Notes: a model not told the origin generated them from the letters alone. A stretch of 17,344 nucleotides of DNA from an uncultured Clostridia bacterium (GCA_947628555.1 CANRAI010000014.1:1-17344), one strand, 5' to 3'. Shown: positions 1 to 5,920, numbered from the stretch's first letter. A program made the numbers and translations.

Positions 1-186
1 CTGTGAGGTTGAAACGTTTACATTTGCTTTTAGCTTTTCGTAAAACTGCTCTTGAGTAAGCGTTATGTCCTCATGAAATATTTCCTCATCGATAAGAACA
101 GGGGTCGAGGCTACTAAAACTCCAAGTTCTTTAGCTTCTTTTTGCGTTATTCCGCTGTTACTGTCGGTGATTACTGCTACTTTCAT
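1..186 (-). CDS. DegV family protein (fatty-acid-binding), N-terminal part only
   Basis: This is the first 62 codons of a minus-strand gene whose 3' end lies off the left edge. The ATG is preceded by AAGGAG seven bases upstream. The translation begins MKVAVITDSNSGIT and later reads STSQ, which matches the N-terminus of DegV proteins: a first beta strand ending in TDS, then the STSQ loop that contacts the fatty-acid carboxylate. In the known family, DegV/FakB-type proteins bind a fatty acid and can present it to the kinase FakA for incorporation into phospholipid. The partner kinase is not in the window, so whether this copy is a FakB cannot be told. A strong promoter lies just upstream. Confidence 0.85.
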   Translation of the reverse strand, partial: MKVAVITDSNSGITQKEAKELGVLVASTPVLIDEEIFHEDITLTQEQFYEKLKANVNVSTSQ

Positions 187-213
187 TGTATCGCTCCTTA
201 ATTGATCAATACA

Positions 214-242
214 ATTATATAATTTTAAATAAAAATAGTCAA
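214..242 (-). promoter_or_regulatory. Sigma-A promoter of the DegV gene
   Basis: Read on the minus strand, TTGACT (237-242) and TATAAT (214-219) are separated by 17 bp. The -10 box lies 27 bp ahead of the DegV start codon. It lies between the end of ridA and the DegV gene, so DegV is probably transcribed separately from ilvA-ridA. Confidence 0.8.
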
Positions 243-265
243 CAATTTTATATTAAATGTTGAAA

Positions 266-637
266 TTATATTTCCGCTATGGCTTCGATTTCGACAAGTG
301 CGCCTTTGGGAATATCCTTTACGGCAACGCAGCTTCTTGCGGGCTTGCCTGTAAAATATTTTTCATAAACTGCATTGAATTCCGCGAAGTCCGCAATGTT
401 GGCAAGAAAGCATGTAGTCTTGATTACCTTGTCGATAGAAGTGCCTGCCGCTTCAAGAAGCGCTGCTACGTTTTTGCAGGATTGGTGGGTCTGTTCAGCT
501 ACGGTCTTGCCCTCTATAACGGAGGTGGCGGGATTTACGGGTATCTGACCGGAGCAGTAAACTATGTTTCCTACGATTTTAGCTTGCGAATAAGGGCCGA
601 TTGCCGCAGGTGCGGCCTTTGTTTCTACAGTTTTCAT
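266..637 (-). CDS. ridA: RidA family reactive enamine/imine deaminase
   Basis: This 123-residue protein is the usual length for the YjgF/YER057c/UK114 (RidA) family, which forms trimers with active sites at the subunit interfaces. Visible signatures are GPYSQA near residue 14, YCSGQIP near 27, and the C-terminal block RSCVAVKDIPKGALVEIEA. Arg101 and Glu118 are at the positions expected for the catalytic Arg and Glu. RidA hydrolyses 2-aminoacrylate and 2-aminocrotonate, enamines released by PLP enzymes, to keto acids and ammonia, protecting other PLP enzymes. It starts 20 bp after the stop of threonine ammonia-lyase, whose product is such an enamine, and has its own AAGGAG site. Function is assigned with high confidence. 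Confidence 0.95.
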   Translation of the reverse strand: MKTVETKAAPAAIGPYSQAKIVGNIVYCSGQIPVNPATSVIEGKTVAEQTHQSCKNVAALLEAAGTSIDKVIKTTCFLANIADFAEFNAVYEKYFTGKPARSCVAVKDIPKGALVEIEAIAEI

Positions 638-657
638 TAAATTTATCTCCTTAAATT

Positions 658-1860
658 TTATATAATTTTAAATCCGTGCGATAAAAGTTCATTTTTGATT
701 TTTTCGATGTGCTCAAAGTTTTTGGTTTCAAGATTGAGTCTAAGCTGGCAGCAATTGATTGCAGAACCTTCCGCAGAACGCTCGTGAATGGCGCTTATTA
801 TATTTCCGCCGCATTTTGCGATTATCGAGGTTACATCGGTAAGCTGACCCGGTCTGTCCATAAGCTCAAGAGTGAGGGAGCAGCTTCTGCCTGACATCAA
901 AAGTCCGCGGTTAATTACGCGGGAAAGTATGGTTACGTCGATATTTCCGCCCGAAATCAGGCAGCATACCTTTTTGCCTTCAAGTTCTGGAATCTTCTTG
1001 AACATAACGGCTGCAAGCGCTGCCGCGCCCGCGCCTTCGGCAACGGTTTTCTGCTTTTCAATAAGCGCAAGAATAGCCGCAGAAATTTGGTCGTCCGTTA
1101 CGGTTACCATGCCGTCGACGTTTTTGGAAATAAGTTCGTATGTAAGAGTGCCGGGTTCTTTGACGGCGATACCGTCGGCGATTGTGGCGACGGATTTCAG
1201 ATTTTCAATTTTTCCTTTCTTATAGGAGTTGACCATACTTGCCGCGCCGGCAGCCTGAACGCCGTAAATCTTAATGTTGGGGTTAAGCGATTTGATTGCA
1301 AAGGAAATACCTGCAAGAAGCCCGCCGCCGCCGACGGGAACAACGATTATATCTACGTCCTTCATCTGCTGAAGAATTTCCACGCCTACTGTGCCCTGTC
1401 CTGCGATTACGTCTTCGTCGTCGAAAGGATGAATAAGAGTGTAGCCGTATTCTTTTTTAAGCCTTTCTGCTTCGTTATGGGCGTCGTCGTAAACACCCGG
1501 AACTAAAATAACTTCCGCACCGTAGCCGCGCGTCGCCATAACCTTTGAAATGGGCGCGCCTTCGGGCATGCAGATTTTAGCCGTAATTCCGAACTTTTTG
1601 GAGGCAATAGCAACCCCCTGTGCATGGTTGCCCGCCGAACATGCGATAACGCCTCTCTTTTTTTCCTCATCGGAAAGCTGTGAAATTTTGTAGTACGCGC
1701 CGCGCACCTTGAACGAGCCCGTGCGTTGTAAATTTTCAAGCTTCAAGAAAATTTCGCAACCGGCGTCCTGTGAAAGGGCGTGAGCGTTGATTACGTCCGT
1801 AGTTCTTGTGATTTGTTTTAAAACGTATTGTGCCTGATAAATTTTATCCAATGTCAGCAT
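658..1860 (-). CDS. ilvA: Threonine ammonia-lyase (threonine dehydratase), PLP-dependent, with C-terminal ACT domain
   Basis: This protein converts L-threonine to 2-oxobutanoate and ammonia through 2-aminocrotonate, either as the entry to isoleucine synthesis or for threonine breakdown. The fold-type II catalytic domain covers about residues 1-320. The PLP lysine is Lys51 in GSFKVRGA, SAGNHAQG sits near 75, and the glycine-rich phosphate loop VPVGGGGLLAG is near 178. A single ACT domain follows at about 325-400 (LELMDRPGQLTDV), which usually binds a regulatory amino acid. At 400 residues it is the short, single-ACT form. A GTG four codons upstream is also in frame, but it falls inside the AAAGGTGG ribosome binding site, so the ATG at 1860 was chosen. 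It is co-transcribed with ridA. Biosynthetic versus catabolic use cannot be decided here. Confidence 0.93.
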   Translation of the reverse strand: MLTLDKIYQAQYVLKQITRTTDVINAHALSQDAGCEIFLKLENLQRTGSFKVRGAYYKISQLSDEEKKRGVIACSAGNHAQGVAIASKKFGITAKICMPEGAPISKVMATRGYGAEVILVPGVYDDAHNEAERLKKEYGYTLIHPFDDEDVIAGQGTVGVEILQQMKDVDIIVVPVGGGGLLAGISFAIKSLNPNIKIYGVQAAGAASMVNSYKKGKIENLKSVATIADGIAVKEPGTLTYELISKNVDGMVTVTDDQISAAILALIEKQKTVAEGAGAAALAAVMFKKIPELEGKKVCCLISGGNIDVTILSRVINRGLLMSGRSCSLTLELMDRPGQLTDVTSIIAKCGGNIISAIHERSAEGSAINCCQLRLNLETKNFEHIEKIKNELLSHGFKII

Positions 1861-1890
1861 AAATTTTACCACCTTTTATTACTGAAATAA

Positions 1891-1919
1891 ATTATATTAT
1901 TTTATGCCGGCAAAGTCAA
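1891..1919 (-). promoter_or_regulatory. Sigma-A promoter of the ilvA-ridA operon
   Basis: Minus-strand TTGACT (1914-1919) and TATAAT (1891-1896) are spaced by 17 bp. The -10 box ends 30 bp before the ilvA ATG, so the 5' leader is short and leaves little room for an attenuator or T-box. Confidence 0.82.
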
Positions 1920-1957
1920 TAAATTCTCAATTATGTTTTTTTAAAATCAACGCAAAC

Positions 1958-1975
1958 CGATTGCTCCCGCAATCG
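1958..1975. repeat. Small hairpin upstream of the ilvA promoter
   Basis: CGATTGC and GCAATCG form a perfect 7-bp inverted repeat around the tetranucleotide TCCC. On the minus strand it is followed by GGTTTGCGTTGATTTT, a weak T-rich run. It could be a weak terminator that insulates ilvA, or an operator. No function can be assigned. Confidence 0.4.
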
Positions 1976-2010
1976 CCTCCACCCTTGAATCCCTCTCAAA
2001 ACCGTAAAAC

Positions 2011-2052
2011 CCAAAAATGGCGGCGGCGCAAAAGCGCCGCCGCCATTTTTGG
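2011..2052. terminator. Strong GC-rich hairpin, probable bidirectional terminator with no obvious partner gene
   Basis: A perfect 19-bp inverted repeat surrounds an AAAA loop. Each arm combines an A5/T5 run with a GGCGGCGGCGC-type core, so a transcript from either side would make a very stable stem ending in five U residues. This is the layout of a two-way intrinsic terminator. However, ilvA runs away from it on the left and no convincing gene ends into it on the right. It may instead be a dispersed palindromic repeat. Confidence 0.6.
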
Positions 2053-2603
2053 CGCACCAAACGGGACGTAAGTTGAACTAATTTCAGCTTGCGTTCCATT
2101 TTTATTGTAAAAGACAACGAGAGTAATTGCTTTCGCTAAGGCAACCCAAGGACAACGGCAAAAAAGAAATGTCAAGGGGAGAGCAGGAGAGGCAAAACAT
2201 ATAAGCCCAAAACGGAAGCGGAAAGGGGAAAGGACAAGCCGAACACATATCCTAAAAGCAAAGAATAAGCAAAGGCAAGGGGCAAATGATAAAAGGAGAG
2301 CACCGGACAAAAAAAGAGGGAGAAAGGGCATCACGTCGGCGGAGTGTTCATGCGTTCATAGTCGCCCCGCCAAAATCTGCAGGAGAGCCCGCCCCGCTTG
2401 CCCGTTTTAGCTGTTCCATTAGGGCGCAAAACAGGCGCAACTCATTTACATAATATATCATTATGGAAAGTAGTTTGACGGAGGACGGCGGTGGGGGTAC
2501 TTTTTTGATGGGGAAAAATGAAAAGGATTTCTATATTTGGTATTGCCCATCTCGCCTCACTCTTGTTCACCTTTCCTTTTTCCCAATAAATCTATATAAT
2601 TAC
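2053..2603. other. Gene-poor region with purine-biased tract
   Basis: No convincing gene is visible in this stretch. The open frames across it (a hydrophobic 112-codon frame on the minus strand, and an 83-codon frame on the plus strand starting at 2463) lack ribosome binding sites and family features. From about 2150 to 2330 the plus strand is strikingly purine-rich, with runs such as AAGGGGAGAGCAGGAGAGG. Imperfect inverted repeats occur at 2338-2371 (GGCGG/CCGCC ends, with a GTTCAT-GC-GTTCAT direct repeat between) and between about 2511-2527 and 2570-2584. It may contain an untranslated transcript, but no known RNA family was recognised. Confidence 0.5.
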
Positions 2604-2632
2604 TTGCCTATTGTTAGATTAAATGATATAAT
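2604..2632 (+). promoter_or_regulatory. Sigma-A promoter of the small membrane-protein gene
   Basis: TTGCCT (2604-2609) and TATAAT (2627-2632) are 17 bp apart. The -10 box lies 32 bp upstream of the ATG at 2665, with a GAGGGAG ribosome binding site between them. Confidence 0.7.
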
Positions 2633-2664
2633 TCAAGCAATAAATTTACGAGGGAGAATATTAT

Positions 2665-3036
2665 ATGCAAAAATCAGATTTACCGGAAGAAGAGAAAGAG
2701 CGCAAGTGGAATAAATATCCAACGATAGAGGAGCAGAGGGAGCATTTTAAGGAATACTCATTATTGCCCTTGGGGATAGGCATTCTGATTTTTATAATCT
2801 GTTTAATTGGGGGTATTGCCACTGCGGTCACCACACAGGAAGTAGGGGTATTTTTCGCGGGGGCAGCAAGTGGAGCCATTGGTGGAGCGTTGAGCTTCGT
2901 AATTTTACGAATACTCATCTCTTCACAAATTCTTACGGTATTGTATCTAGAAAAAATCAGCAACGACATTGAGGACATGAAGAAGTCGGGTGCAGATGGC
3001 CAAAGTGAAAAGTTCGCGCAGGAAAAGCAAGATTGA
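2665..3036 (+). CDS. Small two-helix membrane protein, unknown function
   Basis: The family of this 123-residue protein was not recognised. It has a highly charged N-terminus (about residues 1-30, rich in Glu and Lys), a hydrophobic helix at about 32-54 (LPLGIGILIFIICLIGG), a second glycine/alanine-rich helix at about 59-88, and a polar C-terminal tail of about 35 residues that looks helical. Two helices with long charged ends on the same side are predicted. The start is supported by GAGGGAG eight bases upstream and a good promoter. The AT-rich leader and isolated position differ from the flanking housekeeping genes. Together with the next small gene it may belong to a remnant of a mobile element ending at tRNA-Ser. 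Confidence 0.65.
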   Translation: MQKSDLPEEEKERKWNKYPTIEEQREHFKEYSLLPLGIGILIFIICLIGGIATAVTTQEVGVFFAGAASGAIGGALSFVILRILISSQILTVLYLEKISNDIEDMKKSGADGQSEKFAQEKQD

Positions 3037-3045
3037 CGACGCAAT

Positions 3046-3261
3046 ATGTTTTGGAAACAGAAAAGTATAACAATTCGGCTCGCTTATCCAACTTTCAGAG
3101 TTTCATTGAAACTCCGCAGATATCTTTTTTCCCATGGACTGTCATTCGAGGCGCTAAGCAAGCAAGTAGGCGTTCGCGAAGATCGACTGCGGCTTTTCAT
3201 TCTCGATAGGGCAGAACCGACACGCGGGGAGAGGAAGAGGATAGCCAAAGTAATTCCATAA
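3046..3261 (+). CDS. Small HTH-like protein, possible XRE-type DNA-binding fragment
   Basis: This is a 71-residue frame, very basic at the N-terminus. Residues about 33-70 (LSFEALSKQVGVREDRLRLF, then PTRGERKRIAKVIP) resemble the XRE helix-turn-helix: helix 2 EALSKQVGV, turn, recognition helix REDRLRLFI, then the usual P-x-x-x-x-x-x-x-I-A-K-V ending. The start lies nine bases after the stop of the membrane-protein gene, with no clear ribosome binding site, so translation would rely on coupling. The first 25 residues match nothing recognisable. It could be a real small regulator, or the end of a broken gene. The HTH assignment rests on pattern alone. Confidence 0.45.
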   Translation: MFWKQKSITIRLAYPTFRVSLKLRRYLFSHGLSFEALSKQVGVREDRLRLFILDRAEPTRGERKRIAKVIP

Positions 3262-3264
3262 CAA

Positions 3265-3292
3265 AAATCGCCTTACCGAAGTAAAGCGATTT
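3265..3292 (+). terminator. Imperfect hairpin after the small HTH-like gene
   Basis: AAATCGC and GCGATTT (7 bp) plus an inner TTAC/GTAA (4 bp) form a stem with one internal mismatch and a CGAA loop, four bases after the stop codon. A T5 run follows only 10 bases later, so it is a weak terminator candidate. Confidence 0.45.
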
Positions 3293-3304
3293 GCGCAATG
3301 GGTT

Positions 3305-3325
3305 TTTGGTACAAATTTGGTACAA
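3305..3325. repeat. Two direct copies of TTTGGTACAA, 11 bp apart
   Basis: TTTGGTACAA occurs at 3305-3314 and again at 3316-3325, so the copies repeat every 11 bp, close to one helical turn. They lie about 100 bp beyond the 3' end of tRNA-Ser. Such helically phased short repeats are typical of binding sites for a DNA-binding protein, for example integrase arm sites next to a tRNA attachment site. No integrase is present, so the role is inferred. Confidence 0.45.
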
Positions 3326-3370
3326 CAAGAAATTCGTTTCGTAAAATTTTGTGATTTTCAATAATTTTTA

Positions 3371-3414
3371 GTAGTAAGGCGGGATGTGTTGTGGTAACAC
3401 TCCCGCCGAACTAC
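3371..3414 (-). terminator. Stem-loop just downstream of tRNA-Ser
   Basis: GGCGGGA/TCCCGCC (7 bp), an inner GTGTT/AACAC (5 bp, one bulged T) and an outer GTAGT/ACTAC (5 bp) form a long stem eight bases past the encoded CCA of tRNA-Ser. It lacks a clean U tract on the minus strand, so it may act in termination, or in 3' processing. Confidence 0.5.
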
Positions 3415-3421
3415 CTATATA

Positions 3422-3511
3422 TGGCGCAGAGAGAGGGATTCGAACCCCCGTACGTATTCCTACGTAACACGATTTCGAGTCGTGCGCGTTCGACCACTCC
3501 GCCATCTCTGC
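3422..3511 (-). tRNA. tRNA-Ser (anticodon CGA)
   Basis: The minus strand folds as a complete class II tRNA of 90 bases. The acceptor arms GCAGAGA and TCTCTGC pair. The D-arm region contains GGAGTGGTCGAACGC. The anticodon stem CACGA/TCGTG encloses CTCGAAA, giving anticodon CGA (reads UCG). A long variable arm pairs TACGTA with TACGTA, and the T arm is GGGGGTTCGAATCCC. Discriminator G and CCA are encoded. The long variable arm is typical of tRNA-Ser. Confidence 0.96.
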
Positions 3512-3672
3512 AAGGTCGATAATGCAAATTTTAATAAAAAGCAGCCGTCGTCGCAATATGCACACTAAGTTTTGAATATGCGTAATCGCAAGTTCAATTC
3601 AGCCGCTTGATAATTTTATAACAATGCGCCGTAAATTTCAAGCGTTTTCACCCTTAAATTAAAAAAATTTAA
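3512..3672. other. Intergenic stretch between tRNA-Ser and the XRE gene
   Basis: No gene is seen. It is AT-rich and ends in an A/T-only inverted repeat (TTAAATT at 3654-3660 and AATTTAA at 3666-3672) that could weakly terminate the XRE gene. It must hold the tRNA-Ser promoter, but no convincing -35/-10 pair was identified. Confidence 0.4.
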
Positions 3673-3876
3673 TTATTCCGTAAGCCCTGCAAGATAATCT
3701 ATCGAAACACCGAAATATTTTGCCATAGCCACAAGTTTTGAAAGGGTAGGCTCGCACTTGTCCAGCTCCCAAAGGCTGATAATCGATTTGCCCACGTCAA
3801 GGGCTTTTGCAAGTTCAATCTGACCTAAATCTCTTTCCTGCCGCATTGAACGCAGTCGTTCGCCGAATCCTTCCAT
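3673..3876 (-). CDS. Small XRE-family (HTH_3) transcriptional regulator
   Basis: This 67-residue protein consists of almost nothing but a lambda-repressor-like HTH domain. It opens with a FGERLRSMRQERDL helix 1, followed by QIELAKAL (helix 2), DVGKSIISLWE (recognition helix), CEPTLSKLVAMAKYFGVSIDYL and a short tail. The open frame extends upstream of the ATG at 3876, but that extension is hydrophobic, has no ribosome binding site and crosses the operator-like region, so 3876 was chosen. The ribosome binding site there is poor (GGAA), which suggests low expression. It is divergent from the zinc-ribbon microprotein gene, with two related palindromes between them. Autoregulation and repression of the neighbour are therefore likely. 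Regulatory targets elsewhere are unknown. Confidence 0.85.
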   Translation of the reverse strand: MEGFGERLRSMRQERDLGQIELAKALDVGKSIISLWELDKCEPTLSKLVAMAKYFGVSIDYLAGLTE

Positions 3877-3885
3877 AGTTGATAT

Positions 3886-3906
3886 TTTTCCATAATGCTG
3901 GGAAAA
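3886..3906. promoter_or_regulatory. Second, imperfect operator-like palindrome before the XRE gene
   Basis: TTTTCC and GGAAAA flank a nine-base centre, just upstream of the XRE start codon. Its minus-strand reading (TTCCCAGCATTATGGAA) resembles the perfect palindrome at 3916-3933. Two similar sites within about 30 bp fit an autoregulated XRE repressor. Confidence 0.45.
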
Positions 3907-3910
3907 ATAC

Positions 3911-3939
3911 TTGACTTCCCATAATAATGGGAATATAAT
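3911..3939 (+). promoter_or_regulatory. Strong sigma-A promoter of the zinc-ribbon gene, with embedded operator palindrome
   Basis: TTGACT (3911-3916), 17 bp, then TATAAT (3934-3939), followed by a strong GAGGAGG ribosome binding site. The spacer is almost entirely filled by the perfect inverted repeat TTCCCATAATAATGGGAA (3916-3933). A dimer of the divergent XRE protein bound there would block RNA polymerase. Binding by that protein is inferred from position and symmetry. Confidence 0.75.
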
Positions 3940-3969
3940 AATCATATAAAACAGAGGAGGAATACAAAA

Positions 3970-4077
3970 ATGTTTTGCAAAAATTGCGGAAAGGAAGTGG
4001 ACGACCAAGCTTTGATTTGTCCGTACTGCGGAGTTCAGCTAGGAAAAATAGGGATAATCGGCGCGGCGGCAGCATAA
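3970..4077 (+). CDS. Zinc-ribbon microprotein (35 residues)
   Basis: This short gene encodes a zinc ribbon: CKNCG at residues 3-7 and CPYCG at 17-21, the two CxxC knuckles common at the N-terminus of Firmicutes zinc-ribbon membrane proteins. It then ends in a short hydrophobic tail, GKIGIIGAAAA. Start choice is strongly supported by GAGGAGGAA eight bases upstream and a near-consensus promoter. Family members usually continue into membrane helices or further domains, so this may be a truncated version or a true microprotein. An intrinsic terminator follows 17 bases after the stop, making a complete single-gene unit. The partner or target is unknown. It probably answers to the divergent XRE regulator. 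Confidence 0.7.
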   Translation: MFCKNCGKEVDDQALICPYCGVQLGKIGIIGAAAA

Positions 4078-4094
4078 CCCGATTGATTTAATCT

Positions 4095-4137
4095 ATAATT
4101 GAAAAGCGGACGGTCAAACCGTCCGCTTTTCAATTAT
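4095..4137. terminator. Bidirectional intrinsic terminator between the zinc-ribbon gene and the DnaD-like gene
   Basis: A perfect 20-bp inverted repeat with a CAA loop: the arms run ATAATTGAAAAGCGGACGGT and its complement. A-rich and T-rich ends on the two arms give U-rich 3' ends in both directions. It serves two convergent genes. The stop codon of the DnaD-like gene lies within the right arm. Confidence 0.9.
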
Positions 4138-5867
4138 GATTTCAAAGTTTTCAAAAACCTGTCAAGACATTCGCATGGTCTGCCGTTTTTGTCGTATCCC
4201 GTGTCGTTGCATATGGGGCACGAATAGCGGGGCGTTAATTCCGACTTGTCTATGCCGAGCGCTTTTAATCTGCCGTCCGCTTTCTCTTCCAGAATTTTTA
4301 TTTTTTCGGACAATTCGTCGGCGAGCTTTCTGTCGCGTATTTCTGCGAAGGCGAGTTTAACCGTAAGGTCGTTCAATTCCCTGCGGATTGAAGAGTATCC
4401 TGCGTCCGCGGTCGCGCTGGCAAGCGCCTTTTCAGCCCTGTCCTCGGCGGCGTGCCGAAGTTCTGTATAATGCCGTTCGATTTCCGCCCGTTCGCCGTTC
4501 GGCGAGGGGCGTTCGGTAGATGTCGGTTTGGAAGAAGCGTGAAATTCCCGTGCAGCCAATTTATCTCTGTCAAAAATGCCTTCGGCTTTCCAAGAGGACA
4601 ATATCCCGTTCATATAGGCCAAAGGATTAGACTTTCCGGAAGAAAGTTTCGCCGCTTCCATAAGCATTTCGTCATCGAAATTCCAGCTCCGCCAGCGGGC
4701 AAGCGCTTCTCTGTCCCAGGCGATTACCTTGCGCGTAAGCCCGCATACGGTCAGAATTTGTTTTAAAATTCTATCCTCGGCAAGTTTTTCCTCGATATAC
4801 GCGTTTACGCTGTCGTCTGAAACCACGCCGTCGTCGTAAAGCGCACGGATAAATTCGTTCATATCTTCGAAGTTGTTTTTGCCGTTTTTAAAGCAATATC
4901 CCGCAAGGGTAATAAGAATTTCGGGCGAATAGCCGTAGCCGTACCATACGCCCACGTAATTTTCCGCATAAGGCGCGGCGTTTTGCACATACACGCCGAG
5001 GTTTTTGGCGATTCCGAGAGTGAGCGTGAAAACCGAATTTTTGGTTTTGCAGTAATCCTCTATTTCTTTTACGTCGAATTTTCTGTTTTTATACAGTTCG
5101 GAAATAGCGGAATCCAGCCTTTCGACAGACTTCGTTTTGAAAAGTTTTGAAGCCGCGGCTATGGCGGCGTCCTCGAAACCAAGTTCGTCCGTCCATTTTT
5201 TATACAGCCTTTCGTCTTCTATGTCTGGTTGTCTTTTTATGCCCGCGCTATTGAAAAGCTGGATAAGGGCGGGGGTGGATGAAGAGTATGCGCTCAGCTT
5301 TTCCTCGACTTTTTTTGCGGTAGTAATTCCGTCTTCGGCAAAGCTTTTGGCTACTTTTTTTATGTATGCAAGCCTTATATCGTCCCCTTTCAGGTTCACG
5401 CAATAGTTTATTATCATAATCAAGGCGTTCTGCTCGAAGCCGTATTCCTCGATAAGGTAAAAATATTCGCGGAATTCCTCGGTGGAGACCATTCTGCCTT
5501 TAAGAACGCTCTGCACGGATTTGGTGAAATCCGAATATTTTTCGGGCTTGAATTTTTTCGGCGTGCCGTAAACGTTTTCGGCGTCAAGAATTTTTACTTC
5601 GAAAGGAGTTTGGGAAATCACTGAAACCAGCTCGAACTCTTCAAGGTATTCGAATAATTCCCTTGCCCTTTCTTCCGGGATATTCAGGCTTTGGGCAAGG
5701 TCGGGAAGGGTGAACGCCGACAGTCCGTTCTGATACAGATACAGCGAATATAGGTAAACTTTCACCGCAAGGGGTTCCAGAACGGGCAGATATTTGGTTA
5801 TGAATTTGTTTTCGACCGACGTAAAAGACTTTCTTGCGACCTCGTCTGCGACGGAAATAAAGGGCAT
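4134..5867 (-). CDS. DnaD/DnaB_2-domain replication protein with C-terminal DnaC/DnaI-like cysteine motif
   Basis: This 577-residue protein resembles Firmicutes primosomal proteins of the DnaD/DnaB (helicase co-loader) superfamily. Residues about 1-95 look like a winged helix (LPDLAQSLNIPEERARELFE). Three helical stretches resemble DnaB_2/DnaD repeats, at about 105-190, 275-365 and 385-440. The last is the most typical (WNFDDEMLMEAAKLSSGKSN). A charged, probably coiled-coil stretch covers 450-535. The C-terminus carries Cys550, 553, 565 and 567 in CPICNDTGYDKNGRPCECL, which looks like the zinc-binding segment of DnaC/DnaI helicase loaders. No loader ATPase gene adjoins it. GGAGTTT precedes the ATG. 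A role in loading DnaB at origins or restarted forks is inferred; the dnaB gene lies 4.4 kb away, in the divergent series. Confidence 0.8.
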   Translation of the reverse strand: MPFISVADEVARKSFTSVENKFITKYLPVLEPLAVKVYLYSLYLYQNGLSAFTLPDLAQSLNIPEERARELFEYLEEFELVSVISQTPFEVKILDAENVYGTPKKFKPEKYSDFTKSVQSVLKGRMVSTEEFREYFYLIEEYGFEQNALIMIINYCVNLKGDDIRLAYIKKVAKSFAEDGITTAKKVEEKLSAYSSSTPALIQLFNSAGIKRQPDIEDERLYKKWTDELGFEDAAIAAASKLFKTKSVERLDSAISELYKNRKFDVKEIEDYCKTKNSVFTLTLGIAKNLGVYVQNAAPYAENYVGVWYGYGYSPEILITLAGYCFKNGKNNFEDMNEFIRALYDDGVVSDDSVNAYIEEKLAEDRILKQILTVCGLTRKVIAWDREALARWRSWNFDDEMLMEAAKLSSGKSNPLAYMNGILSSWKAEGIFDRDKLAAREFHASSKPTSTERPSPNGERAEIERHYTELRHAAEDRAEKALASATADAGYSSIRRELNDLTVKLAFAEIRDRKLADELSEKIKILEEKADGRLKALGIDKSELTPRYSCPICNDTGYDKNGRPCECLDRFLKTLKS

Positions 5868-5891
5868 TTTTTTAAACTCCGTATTATACGC

Positions 5892-5920
5892 TTGATTTAT
5901 CCGTTAAAATATTGTATAAT
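5892..5920 (+). promoter_or_regulatory. Sigma-A promoter for the hydrolase-lepB-pepF-dnaB series
   Basis: TTGATT (5892-5897), 17 bp, TATAAT (5915-5920). It points away from the DnaD-like gene and would give a 5' leader of about 215 bases before the ATG at 6145. Confidence 0.7.

Noticed and set aside
1996..2334. 112-codon hydrophobic minus-strand frame
   Set aside because: It has no ribosome binding site. The hydrophobic composition follows from the purine-rich opposite strand, and its end translates the hairpin at 2011-2052.
2463..2714. 83-codon plus-strand frame
   Set aside because: It lacks a ribosome binding site, crosses the promoter at 2604-2632 and overlaps the better supported gene at 2665.
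3368..3565. 65-codon minus-strand frame
   Set aside because: It is a translation through tRNA-Ser and its flanks, a common false gene.
3877..4008. Longer N-terminus for the XRE regulator
   Set aside because: The extension is hydrophobic, spans the operators and divergent promoter, and lies antisense to the start of the zinc-ribbon gene.
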